Below are positions 49,801 through 60,280 of a DNA stretch of 64,000 nucleotides, piece after piece. The notes beneath the pieces were generated by a model. That model ran no database searches and was not told the origin of the DNA. It saw only the letters and a program-made list of their open reading frames with translations. Source of the stretch: Neospora caninum Liverpool (lineage: Eukaryota > Apicomplexa > Conoidasida > Eucoccidiorida > Sarcocystidae); contig NC_018392.1 in NCBI RefSeq assembly GCF_000208865.1, forward strand, positions 2,252,793 through 2,316,792. Direction: 5' to 3'. Numbering within the stretch: position 1 is the stretch's first letter; every line of letters begins with the position of its first letter. A program made the translations under genes and the position numbers.

Positions 49801-50176
49801 GGTGCTCCCGGCAAGAGCACACGATGAGCGTACCAGATCCCACTGCATTCCCCGTGAATGGCTGAATGGCTCCACCTTCAACATTTCAACGGTTTCACGA
49901 AGTTTCAGCCATTTTCCCGCTTGTCATTTTGACCGGTAAAGGAAGGGCCGGGAAGTCTGAGACATAATGGCATGGTCAGAGTCTGCGTTTACGGACGTAC
50001 TGACACTCACACAAACTAAAGGAACTGAATTAGCAAAACGTGGGTGGGCGGCGAAGTTGCATGACTCCAGCAACCTCCAAAACACATGGCACTTTGTGGG
50101 TGCGGAGAAAATAGGGCAGGGCACTCAGCGGTGCCTTCAGGTACGCATTTGGCCCCTTCACGTGGCGATAAAAGGT
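46896..50176. other. gene-poor stretch
   Basis: No supported coding region apart from the competing plus-strand ORF (46736-47512) noted with the preceding entry. Remaining ORFs are under 120 codons. Base composition is nearer 47-50 % GC than in the neighbouring giant gene. No tandem repeat, tRNA-like cloverleaf or mobile-element feature was seen. Confidence 0.45.
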
Positions 50177-50893
50177 TTACGACACGCGCTTAATCCCAAA
50201 CTGAAGATACACTCTTCGATGCCCTTTTGGAAGCTGGCCTGCTGTAGTGAGAATTCTGTCCAGGAGAGGACGTGAGGGGACATGAGCGACAGGTGAGGCT
50301 GTGAAGTAACTGCGAATATCCGAATCCCCGTCGAATGCAGTATCTTTGCCCTCAACAAATGCTAGCCCTCCGCTCCATGCCCCGTTACGGATTCTGAAAG
50401 ACTGTGCATCTCGACAGTGTACGACACAGATTCCCCCACACCATCTGCTCAAAAACGTGAGGGTGCAGTTTGAGCGGCCGCAATCCGTTGTTTTACTACG
50501 GTTCGTCCTAGCTGCCGGCAACTCGGTTCTCGGGCACCAGGTTCTCTGGGCCTTGCGGGCGGTGCGGGTCAACCTCAAACGGCGGCTAGCCCATGCGACG
50601 CCATTGACACAGTTCCGTAGTAAACCTAGAAGACGGACAATTTTTTTTCGATATAAAATCTGGTGCAGAACTTTTCTATCGCTCCTCATTTGATTCGTTT
50701 TCGTCAGAAAGTAGAGCGCGGCTTTGCTCAACGCACATCCGTCAGTGTCTTGGCCAGACACAAGGCGGGCAGGGTGCCCTTCAGGTCGATCACACCGCGC
50801 CGTTTCGTGGTCGAAAGAGCAGAAGTCGAAGCACCGGGAGTCTCTGCCAACATCACGCTGTAGAACTTTTTCCATACTTACCGTTGGAGGCAT
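50177..50893 (-). CDS. hypothetical ORF, very weak support
   Basis: An uninterrupted 238-codon frame starting with ATG at 50893. The product is Arg/Cys/Thr-rich with no hydrophobic start and no recognised domain. It lies 170 bases from, and divergent to, the signal-peptide gene that begins at 51067. A perfect donor-like ACG|gtaagt occurs four codons after the ATG, which would make it a first exon of only 12 coding bases. It could be chance, or a remnant of a decayed gene. Confidence 0.22.
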   Translation of the reverse strand: MPPTVSMEKVLQRDVGRDSRCFDFCSFDHETARCDRPEGHPARLVSGQDTDGCALSKAALYFLTKTNQMRSDRKVLHQILYRKKIVRLLGLLRNCVNGVAWASRRLRLTRTARKAQRTWCPRTELPAARTNRSKTTDCGRSNCTLTFLSRWCGGICVVHCRDAQSFRIRNGAWSGGLAFVEGKDTAFDGDSDIRSYFTASPVAHVPSRPLLDRILTTAGQLPKGHRRVYLQFGIKRVS

Positions 50894-51066
50894 TCCTAGT
50901 GTGGGACGGCCTAGTTTTGCGATTGACTAATTAATCCGCGCGCCAGTAGAGCTGACGTGTCGGCCAAAGGCAGAGTCCCGCGGAACCCTCCGTCCGGTCA
51001 GCAGTTGCCGACGCGCATTTGTCCACTCCACTGGGTGCTTGGAAAAGAACACCGCAAGCCTACAAG

Positions 51067-54000
51067 ATGATGCGACTCTTAGCCTTTTCACGTCTACCCT
51101 CCCTGCTTGTCGTCGGAATCCTTTTCGTCCTGGATAACTTCGAATACAGCCGAGGGCTAGCCTCAGCACTCCAGTCCGAGCAGCAACATGCGGGTAAGAG
51201 ATTGACCACCAAGCAACGCGTATTCCTGCGAAGGAAACTCTCCGCCACTGTGTGTTTGTGCACTGACTATTTCCTAGGCGAACTATCAGATGAAGCTCTC
51301 AAGGGTCTTGGCTTCCCTGATCGGACACCCACCGTGACAGATTCATGGACGGCCCCAGTCTCATTTCCACGAAGTGCAGAAAGCCTCTGGGTATCCTCCA
51401 GTGCATTGTCATTGCCTCTCGATGTCAAGTGTGCATATCTGTGAGCTTCAAAAGTTGGGGGGAAAAGTGGAGCTGAAGAAAGGAGCATGAACCGCTTCTC
51501 CTTTGACCTGCCTGGGTCCCGAGGCTTCCTCGTGTGTGGGCGTCACCTTCACGTGCGTTCGCGCCTTCGGCCAAAGTAAGCTCATAACTGGCTTACGAGT
51601 CCCAGTTCGCATGAAGTGCGAAGAAACTTGTCAGGGCGAGAGAGGGGAGGCAAGCCGATTGGGCCCCTATGTTGTCAAAATGCACGCTGTCCCGCCCCTA
51701 CCGGACTGGAGAAAATATGTTTTCACGATTCCCCGCGAGAGTTTTCCTTGCAGGTCCCACCAATGGAAATTCTACGACTCAGACAGTAAAGATCCATAAA
51801 ACGCTCCTAGACTCTGCAGCGCCTGTAGCCTCGCTTTTGTCGCATGCATCAACGTCTTCGCTCGAGGGCGACATGGACCTCAGCCCTTCCTTCGCAGAAA
51901 ATGGAGGCCAAGCCGACGACAACTCTAACACAGAAAACAACCGCGGTTCAGGAGCGGACTCTCCCAGCCCCTCCGACGCCCCAAAGGCAGGTGAAAGTGC
52001 CAGCGGCGCCACTGAATCCGCGGGAACAGGTGGAGAGCCTACGGGCCGGAGACGGAGAGCGCTCCGGAACCTCTTCAGCCGATTCAGTGGATGCACGTTC
52101 TGCGGAGTAAGGGACACTTTAGGGGAAAACCGGGAACCATTCGTTTCATCTATTCTCGGAGGGGTTAGACCGAGATCCTATCCGAGATGATATCTTTCCC
52201 TCGACCTGATGTGCGTGTCTAAAGGGACACCTTTTCCAGCATCTCTTTCCTACAAGCTGCCATCGCATAAGCAAACACCGTTTTGATAACGATGACCAGG
52301 CAGTGTTCCATGGCTTCCGAGGATAGCACTGTACAGTCAACGCCTCCGTCGCCGGAGGTGCGCGACCTTTTCAGACCGCTTGATACGCATGCGCGACCAG
52401 TTTAGGCCTGGGTAATACCTAAAATTGCTTTGTGAAACAAACCGCACCTGAACGGTTAATGAGGAAATTCCATGTTCTGGAGTCAACTGTTGTATTTATT
52501 ACACAGCGTATGCGGGGACGAGCAGCCGCTGGAGACGCAGCAGCGCAGCTAGGAGAGGCCGTCTTGACTGCTCTCGAAGGCGGAGCATTCGACCGTAAGT
52601 GGGAGAGCGACGAGTGACGCGTTCAAATCCGACAGGGACTTCCCACTTTTTATCTACATATATATCCAGTAAACAAGCCACTGCAAGCTACAGTTTCAAC
52701 GTTGCGTCCGTTTCTCTTTGAGAAACGACTTCAATTGTTTGAGCGCGAAAAAGCGAGCATCTGGCTCGGAGCAATCGTCAAACGGGTCGCACCTGCCGAA
52801 GAGACACGCGCGCGGATCTTCCTGTGGTGACCTCGCGCTTCGTTTTCTTGCGCTTATGTGCTGTTCAGAGGATCTTCTTGGCTGCATCAAGATTGCCCCT
52901 GACATGTTCTTCCCGCTGGCAGCCACGTGCCGCAGCTTGAAAGTTTTGGAGCTCAAGGCATCCATCTGCATCAACAGGCGGAAGAATCTTGCTGATGTTT
53001 TGACGGCGCACCGCGAGCTATACCCAGACTCCATAGGTACACTTTGGCATCCTGATGGCAAAGCAGGTGTCTGCTGGTGGGATGGCCCGAGTTGAAAGAA
53101 GTAGCTGACCTCAGTAAAACTCAGCCGCAGTTCACGTTTTGTGAGAATTGGCCCAAACGTACGGCGCAGGGGATTTCCGGAGCTTTCGGTCTCAGATCCC
53201 CGTGTGTACAGTTGGATCCTTCAACAGGAATAGGACACTGGTACAGCGAACATCGCCGCTTTGCAGATCCACTTACACCGCGCAGATGGTTTATGCATAG
53301 GATTTCCTGCATCATCACACACCGCCGCGTATGACCTTGCGCTTCAGAACTGACATAACACTCGCCGCGCCCAGTGGGTGGGTTGTTATTTGGGTATGTA
53401 GTATCGTCTTCCTGATCATACGTATCGGCATTCCACAAGCATCTTACATCGAATATGGTAGATTAGCCCCCGCGCTCCTCGCCCTGTTTGTCGCTTGTGC
53501 TCAGGGTTCATCAGAAACCTTGTTCTCCCTGTATCCCATCCCGCTTTTGTTCTCGGCCGTGAATCGCCACGTAAGTACGAGCTCATTTTCGGCAGAATCT
53601 GCTTATTCACAAACAGAGTGTGAGTGTTTCCGTGCACTCCTGTCCCTGTCTCTCGAGTTTCCTTGCACCACTCGCGTGGCCTGATCATCTCGCTGCCTCC
53701 CCATTTGTCTCCGCATGCTCTTCCCAAAATGCCGGGAAAAGGGAAGTGATTCAGCGCTTCACGGCGTGCTGCCCGGACTGCTGTCTTTAAAACAGGGAGG
53801 GAATTCGGGTGCGGCCTCACATGGAGATAGGCATGTTTTGTTGTTTATTTTGTGCCTAGTTCTGTCACTTAAAGGTGTGCTGTGGCTTTGTCAAACCCCC
53901 CTTGGGTTCAACACACGCTCCATGACCGCCTCTCAGCTGTATATCGATCTCAGCAGGTGTAACCCCACAGAAGCTCGGCAGGCACGTTTCTGCTTCAGTG

Positions 54001-55793
54001 CATTAGGCAGCGCGTAATTGGGAGGCCACACACCATCGAGTGCTGGTCCGTAGATCGGCAAGGGGATCCACCTTCGGACATGGAGCTGTCGATGCTCTCG
54101 CCCTCGATTGTTTTTCTGTTTCTTCAATCCAGAATCCGAGTTGGACATCGAGGCATTTGCGTTGCTGGTCAAGAATGCCGTCGAGAAGCGTCCAATCACA
54201 CCAGGCACATACTCGATCTTTGACGACGCGTCAAATCGGAGTTGCGTCGCCACACAGATGACCCACAAGTTGAAGGATTGCCCCCTGAAGGCCAGCGAAA
54301 AGAAGGTGAGGTTCTCAAGCAGATGTCTCTGTTCGATTCCTGCTTTCCCCGTGTTGCTGCGACGCTTTGGTCTCCCGGCACTTCCCGTGTTCTTTTTGCT
54401 GCTTTTCCATCTCAGTCCTGGAGGTTGGGCCAGCTCGCTGCCGCGCTGTATCCTCCGCACGCCGACGCCCTGGACCTTCGACTCCTCTTATCCGTCCTTG
54501 ATCTGTCGGACTGCAAACGGCGCTGGGAGAAACGACCCGTCATCCTTGTCCAAGTACCCGGACGCGAAAAGCCTGTCGAGGTACCCAAGAAACTGGCGAC
54601 GCATCTTCTCTTATCTGCCGTCATCTCTCGGGCCTACAGCGCAAACGAAAGCGACGGAATGCGTTGCCGTAGGGACGGCGAACTGACGTCGAAGCATGAA
54701 GTCTCTTGCAGACGGCTGAAGCAAGTCAATCAAATGCGAAGGATTGTGCAGGCAATATTCGAGAGCGTCCTCAGCGACGATTTGTCTGAAGCTCAAACCA
54801 TCGCCGGAACCTTCGCCGAGGAATGGCGTACCTCTCGCGTTGACGATAGCATGATTGAGAGGGTGAACAAGTTCGTTGTTGGCCACGCCTTTGCAGACAT
54901 CTATGCCTGTAAGTTTGGAAAGAAACGGGACGGGCGCCCGAATTCGTACATCCAGTTGTAACGCGTCTGATCTTGCCAAGAGACAACACTGGCGCTTTCG
55001 GCTTTCTGCGGCGAACTCAGCCGATGGTGCCTGGCCTCGCGGAAAAACATCTTGTTTTCTGCATGTTTTCTCTTTGACTCCATGTGCAGTTCTGGAAGAG
55101 AAGCTGGAGAGTCGAGGAACGCGCATGTTACGGTTCCTCATCAGGATGAAGTTAACAAAGTTCCTCACCTGGTATGTCGCAAGGCTCGTGAGCAAACTGT
55201 CCAACCCGACCCGACCTGAGGCCGCAGCTGTCTCGCCCCACAGTGACAGAGGTATCCCCAATGAGGTGTTGAACGCAGCGTCAATAGCTTCTGCTGCACA
55301 TCTCGCTTGTGGGGGGTTTGAGAACTGGGTTCAGAAGTTTGCGCAGGAGCTTGTTTTCCGAGTTCTCAAGAGGCATGCGTCTACGCAAAAAACCCCGGAA
55401 AAGGCCAGAACTGCTTTTATCGAGAAAGTGGGCGCTTCAGACTTTGATTCGGAAATAGGAAGCGAGGCACCCAAGGCGGCGTCCCACGACAACGGAAGAG
55501 CTGCAGCGTCTCCCACTGAGTCAGCCAGTTCTTTCCTCGGGGTAAATGGCGAGAATTCACCTGAAGTCGAAACAGAACCTCAAGAGACAATGGGAACGCC
55601 TCTCACAACGAGTCTCGCATCCGGGGTATTGGCAGTGGACAAGGTGATTTCCTCCTCGAAGATCCGACGAAGCATTGCACAGCTCTTAACCGTTCTCATT
55701 GTGATCACGCTTGCGGCAGATTTCACATTGCCCGACTGGTTCCCAGGCAGCCCGGTGAAACGTGTGTACGTGCCACGAGTAACTTACGTCTGA
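51067..55793 (+). CDS. secreted/membrane protein with signal peptide and C-terminal TM, function unknown
   Basis: Seven exons join in frame: 51067-51193, 51754-52106, 52507-52594, 52869-53036, 54133-54305, 54416-54908 and 55090-55793, giving 701 residues. All introns are GT-AG, and the donors are mostly gtaag, gtgag or gtac. Residues 1-30 form a signal peptide (MMRLL.. followed by LLVVGILFVL). Residues 44-140 are acidic, Ser/Asn/Gly/Pro-rich and probably disordered, followed by a basic GRRRRALRNLFSR patch and CTFC (near 155-160). Residues about 165-540 are mostly helical, with scattered Cys. Another Ser/Glu-rich linker follows, then one hydrophobic segment (about 663-677) close to the C-terminus, leaving a 20-residue tail with Lys and Arg. 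This architecture, an N-terminal signal with disordered region and one late TM, is common among coccidian dense-granule and rhoptry proteins. I cannot tie it to a named one. An alternative exon at 51278-51440 is open but its phase does not fit. Confidence 0.65.
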
Positions 55794-56863
55794 TGAAACG
55801 CCCCGATTGAACCCAGGGCCGAATGAGGTTCTTGGACATCTAGGCAGAGTATAGTCGCTCTCGCCGAGGCGGTCCACACTACTCGACTGAGCTTCGGGGA
55901 AAATGTTGGTGCCCACATGCAACAAGGAAGTGACCGCTTTTGCACGTCCCACCATTCGTAACCGATTGCAGATTTACCAGTGAATGGCGCGCCAGGGGGA
56001 GCAGCGTTCTGCTCCAAATTGAACACAATTTCAGAATTTTCCGGGGGCACGCGGGAGTGCGTTCACAGGGAATCTCGAACGCGGGGTGCACTTCCGCAGT
56101 TCACCGTTCTGTGTGTCAGTGATGCAAACCCCAAAAGTTCGGCTCGTGTGTGGAAATGCCGAATCTTCAATGCGGTTATGTGGTCTTGGCATGATGGCAC
56201 AAGGACCGTCAGCGGCCTCGGCAGCAGTGACACACGTGCTGCCTGTTGGAAGCACTGCGTTGTGTACCTCCCCCGGCATAGCTGACCAGCTCCTGACGGG
56301 AGAGATTCCCGCAGTTTGGTAGAAGAGTTCAATGTGCGGCGTCACGAGACTTGTTTGTCAGATCTTGCGCGTCTGCCATGTAGTATCAGCAACACTGGTG
56401 ACGCCTTACATTGGGGTTGGGAACGGCCCGCACACGTAGTCAGTTGACGCCACAAACTCGGAGACATTCCCTCCACTGCAACGGGACAGCACCGCCGCCA
56501 AACAAAGCTGGAATTCTATCCATGTGTAGAGCTGGATGGGCGTCGGTGTGTTCGAATCTACCCCCAACTCCTGTTGGCGTCAGGTGACGGTGCGCCGGCG
56601 GCTCGACGAGGAATATGCGACGAATCGAAGCGCAAGGCGAGGCTTTCCCGTTCTGGGCAACCTTTTTCGCCACGCTACTGCATGGTTGGTTTCTGGGTGC
56701 CTTAGCAAACAGGAAAACTGCAAGGAACGCTGAACCGAGCGTAAAAGCCGTACAGACGGCTGTACGATCGTTCTTCCCCTAATCTGATTGCGTGTGGTCC
56801 TTTGCAGGCCGTGCTGTTCCCCAGCCTCGATACTCTCTGCCTGTTTTGCCTGTACACAGCTTT
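55794..56863. other. intergenic region and 5' leader
   Basis: 3' UTR of the signal-peptide gene and promoter/leader of the twin CX9C gene. A pyrimidine-rich acceptor (cctttgcag, ending near 56808) and a second (ctgtacacag, ending near 56859) just before the ATG at 56864 indicate a probable 5' UTR intron. No ORF above 120 codons is convincing. Confidence 0.5.
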
Positions 56864-57264
56864 ATGAGCATACAAGGCCGCGAGGATTTCAAACCTCACC
56901 AATTCGGGAGACTTGGACAGCCTGGTTCTTTCCAGCAGTATACCATGGATCGTAAAAAAACAGCGCAGGCCATAAATGGGAATGGGGTAGCCGCAGGTTT
57001 TCTGGGTACCGTGGTGAGTTGACTTACATTCTCGAGACGAGAAAACCGCCACACATCAACTGTCTGCTGGGAACTTTTCTTTGACTTATTTTGCAGTTTG
57101 TCAGCGCCCGAGCCGAAGGACGGTGCGAGGACGGGGCCCAGCAGCGTTACAGCTGCATGCACGGGATTTACGCGGCCGACGAAAAACACATCTGCGGCCG
57201 GAACAAAAGGGCTGCAAATCGATGTTTTTCCTCCGGCCTTTTCTCTGAGCCTCTTGGCACATAA
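56864..57264 (+). CDS. small twin CX9C (CHCH) protein
   Basis: Two exons, 56864-57013 and 57097-57264, with an 83-base phase-0 intron (GTG|gtgagt ... ttgcag|TTT), give 105 residues. The second exon encodes C60-X9-C70, a 12-residue loop, and C83-X9-C93, the exact spacing of the twin CX9C helical hairpin stabilised by two disulphides. Proteins with this motif are imported into the mitochondrial intermembrane space by Mia40/Erv1-type relays. They act as respiratory-complex subunits, complex-IV assembly factors or membrane-organising factors. The first exon is Gln/Gly-rich with a short hydrophobic patch (GVAAGFLGTV) that runs into the second. No classical presequence is visible, as is usual for this class. 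I cannot assign it to COX, CMC, MIC or a complex I subunit. A later ATG (56942) is possible but would shorten it to 79 residues. Confidence 0.7.
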
Positions 57265-57771
57265 AGTTTGTGTGGATGCTTCCTTCGGGCGACTCGGCGG
57301 CTGCACTCGTTTCGGTTTTCGGTTTTGCCCAGGTTTTTTCCGCGCTGTGTGCGTGTCTGGTGCTGTTGCGGCGGTTTCACTTCTTCGCCAGTTCTTCCTG
57401 AACCGGCGGTGTGCGCGGCAATGCCTGTCCAACGCTAAGCGCCGTGATCGTTTTCTTGCATCACATGCAGCCGTTCTGTGTCGCTCAGGGATGTGCAAAG
57501 TTTCCTCGTCCCAGGCAGACCCTCACAAAATGTGCGCTTTCCACTTTCGGGTGCATCGCTGCCTCTCCTCATAACCACCTGCCACAACCGCCCGCAACAC
57601 AGGTCGATTTCCTCAGAACAGGAATTGGGATTACTTTAGGCAACTCGTGCTCCGAGCGCGTGGGCTCTGGTGCCTGCTCAGGTGGCGAGTTCCTTTTCCG
57701 TCTCGTTTTCTGTTTCTCTGTGTCTCTCTGTCGTCCCCTGCCCCGTGTCTCCGTTTGCCTCCCACAAAACC
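57265..57771. other. intergenic, EMC7 promoter/leader
   Basis: 507 bases between two genes on the same strand. It carries the 3' UTR of the twin CX9C gene and the start region of EMC7. A 158-codon ORF here (57098-57574) overlaps the twin CX9C exon in another frame and is a shadow. No clear core promoter element is seen. Confidence 0.5.
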
Positions 57772-58770
57772 ATGGGCGAACAGAGACGCCTGCTTTCAGG
57801 CGCTGAGGGGTTTTCCGGTTTCCACCGGGACCGGAAGGCTGTGCAGTTCCGCAAAGCCCCGGCCGAGTCTCTGTCAGCCGGAGAGCCTCGCGGCGTGCAG
57901 CAGCGAAACCTCGGCGCAAGTTTGTTTGCCGCGCGAAGGCGCTCCGCTGCGGCGCGGCGCGTGCTGCGCCTCGTGAACACGTCTCTGTTGGTTTTTTCCA
58001 CGCTTTGTGCAGCGTTCGCCGCTTCTGCCTTGTCCGACTCCAGTTCGTCTTCCTGCAGCCCCTCGTCCTTTTCGCCTCTCCTTTCCGGCCGCGTCACCGT
58101 GCCGCCTCAGCTCCTCGTTGGCCTGCGCATTTCTGTCAACGGCGACTTCCTCTCCATTTCCCCGTCTTCCTCGGGGGACTTTGCTCTCCCGTGTCTCCCT
58201 GTGGGCTCGTACGTGATTCAACCCTCGCATCCGCTACTCGTCTTCCCCTCCTACCTCCTCACTGTCTCTTCCGAGTCTGGAGCAGCCAAAAAACACGCTT
58301 CGCGGCGCGTGAGCGTGTACCTCCTCGGCGAGAGCTTTCGGCCGCTCACCCCCGACTCTCCTCTCCCTTTGCCTCTTCGCGTAGCCCCGGCCTCGGGCCC
58401 TCCTGCCTATTTCGTCGTCAAACCTCCATTCAGCCTCCTGTTTCTTCTTCAACAGCCTCTCCTCCTCGTCGCCGCCGCCTGCTTCGGGCTCATGTGGTGT
58501 CTCCCCAAACTCCAGCAGTACCAGGAAGAGGAGAGACAGCAGCGTCTCCTCGCCCACGAGCACCAGCAGGCGCTGCGTGCGGGCCAAGACGCCAGACCCG
58601 CGGGCTCCACGGTCGCGAGAAGAGCCTCACCTGCCGGCAGCGAGGCGGCGAATTTCTTCGCAGGCCCCACGGGAGACGCAGGAAGGCTGTGCCCAGACGA
58701 CGAAGACATACCCGCTTTCCTGAAGGCGCTGGGCGCGCTGCGAGGCGAAAGGTGTGCGCAGAGGCGCTGA
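57772..58770 (+). CDS. EMC7: ER membrane protein complex subunit 7
   Basis: Single-exon gene, 332 residues. EMC7 is a single-pass subunit of the EMC insertase; its lumenal beta-sandwich caps the complex that inserts tail-anchored and multipass proteins into the ER. Visible layout: a basic N-terminal extension (1-64), a hydrophobic signal segment (about 66-88), a Ser-rich linker, and the EMC7 beta-sandwich (about 106-205, with GRVTVPPQ, SVNGDF and PVGSYVI matching the family's opening strands). Then comes the diagnostic SGPPAYF (208-214), a transmembrane helix (about 220-243) and the LPKLQQYQEEE cytosolic stretch. A tail ends in DEDIPAFLKAL, like the PDVSEFMTRL end of animal EMC7. The start sits in a good context (aaaaccATGG). 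The extension before the signal is unusual: human EMC7 is about 242 residues. No other in-frame Met occurs before residue 241, so the long N-terminus is likely real unless a 5' exon alters it. Confidence 0.9.
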   Translation: MGEQRRLLSGAEGFSGFHRDRKAVQFRKAPAESLSAGEPRGVQQRNLGASLFAARRRSAAARRVLRLVNTSLLVFSTLCAAFAASALSDSSSSSCSPSSFSPLLSGRVTVPPQLLVGLRISVNGDFLSISPSSSGDFALPCLPVGSYVIQPSHPLLVFPSYLLTVSSESGAAKKHASRRVSVYLLGESFRPLTPDSPLPLPLRVAPASGPPAYFVVKPPFSLLFLLQQPLLLVAAACFGLMWCLPKLQQYQEEERQQRLLAHEHQQALRAGQDARPAGSTVARRASPAGSEAANFFAGPTGDAGRLCPDDEDIPAFLKALGALRGERCAQRR

Positions 58771-60236
58771 GGACGAAGGATCCTGTCGAGCGTTTGCGGC
58801 CTCACCCGGTCCCCCAAAACAGACGAGGAAGAGCACGGCGCGTCTCACCCGCTCCAAAAATCCAAGAGAAGAAACATGCAAGGCTCTGTGAGAAGGGCCT
58901 CGCAGTGCACAAAACGGATGCCTACGACGGTGTGCCGTCGCCTCGTCCCTGCTCTGTGAACTGGCCGTCAGAGCCAAGGGGAAACGCCCCGGGCGTGTGA
59001 GAGGCGCGCGAGGGTCGGCACACACACACACCACTCGGAGAGTGTTTTCTTTCCCGGAGACGAAAGCAGCCACCGAATCCGGTGCCGTATGCGCGGCAGA
59101 CCCTGACACAGCCAACAATGCGCGTGCATGCACCGCAGGTGAAAAAAAGGACACGAGAGGCTGCGTGGAAAGTCGGAGGAGAAGGAGACCAAAGATACAG
59201 GACTGAGAGGACCGAAGGGATGATCCGTACAGCACAGGGGTTTCGGACGGTCCAAGCGTTTGTGCTCTGTTTTTTTGCTACCTCTCGTAAGGCTTCTTGG
59301 TTTCGCACTGGCAATCCATATGATCCTAATTCTGCTAGTTCCTGTTCCTCCTCATACAGCTTAACCGTTGCAGCGATTGCTTTCGCCTGTTGCAGGTGCG
59401 GCGGGGGCTGTTGCAGCGCCTGCGTCCTGCTTCCGCCGTTTCTCCAAGGTGATCGGCAACCCTTCCGGGTGACTCCCTTAATTTCACCATCACGCACCCG
59501 CACAAAAGGTTCACGTCAAACAGACTGTGCACACGTGCATGCACGATCACGGCACTCTTTTTTAGTTACGATCCACTTCGGTGCCGTTTACCCGATTGCG
59601 ATCTTCCCGATGTCACTGAGTGCGAAGGAGTTGTTGTCACGCACGTTATGCGGCGTCGGCGTGCTCCTGTTTTCACTCGTAGCTTTGTGTTGCGTAAACT
59701 GCCTGCTCAGCTGGAGGATGTCATGCCGGCAAGCGACAGTGTATCAGGGCGCGCGTTTCTGCACACCCTTCAAAGAAAATCTCGACGTGTAGCAACTGCG
59801 CGTATAGGCAGTGAATAGCTTTTTTGTGATTTCGCACGAAAGGTCCGCGCCGCATTCCAGCTAGAGACAAGGCCTCTGCTCGGAGAGCGTACCCAGTCAC
59901 TGTGTGCAAAGGCTCTACCTGTGGCTACTCGGTAGGCAGCGAAGCGACCGATGACGCAGATATCTGCTTTTGCGCTCGGGGGGTGTGGTCTCCACTACGT
60001 CGCGGGATATGCTGCATGCGCACATGTTACGTCCCTCGCAACAACGCACGTATGCGAGGCTCTTCGCTGTGAGCAGAGAAAGCCGTCTTCCGCCGCCTGA
60101 GGCTGCCTGCATGTAAACCAGGCTCCTCCGTTGCTCGATCTGATTGGGAATGTGAGAGCTCAGGAGTACCACGAACGGATTCACGTTGCCACCAGGTAGC
60201 CACTGTAAATTGCTCGATTCCTACACGCGGGTTGGT

Positions 60237-60280
<44 letters not shown>

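Noticed and set aside
51278..51440. Open segment with an acceptor (ttcctag) after the signal-peptide exon
   Set aside because: Phase does not fit both neighbours; the direct splice from 51193 to 51754 keeps the frame and gives a coherent protein.
53331..53684. Hydrophobic 117-codon ORF in an intron
   Set aside because: Looks like a membrane protein but lies wholly in the fourth intron of the secretory gene and lacks a matching donor/acceptor phase.
57098..57574. 158-codon ORF starting inside the twin CX9C gene
   Set aside because: Overlaps the second exon of the twin CX9C gene in another frame; no domain and no splice sites of its own.
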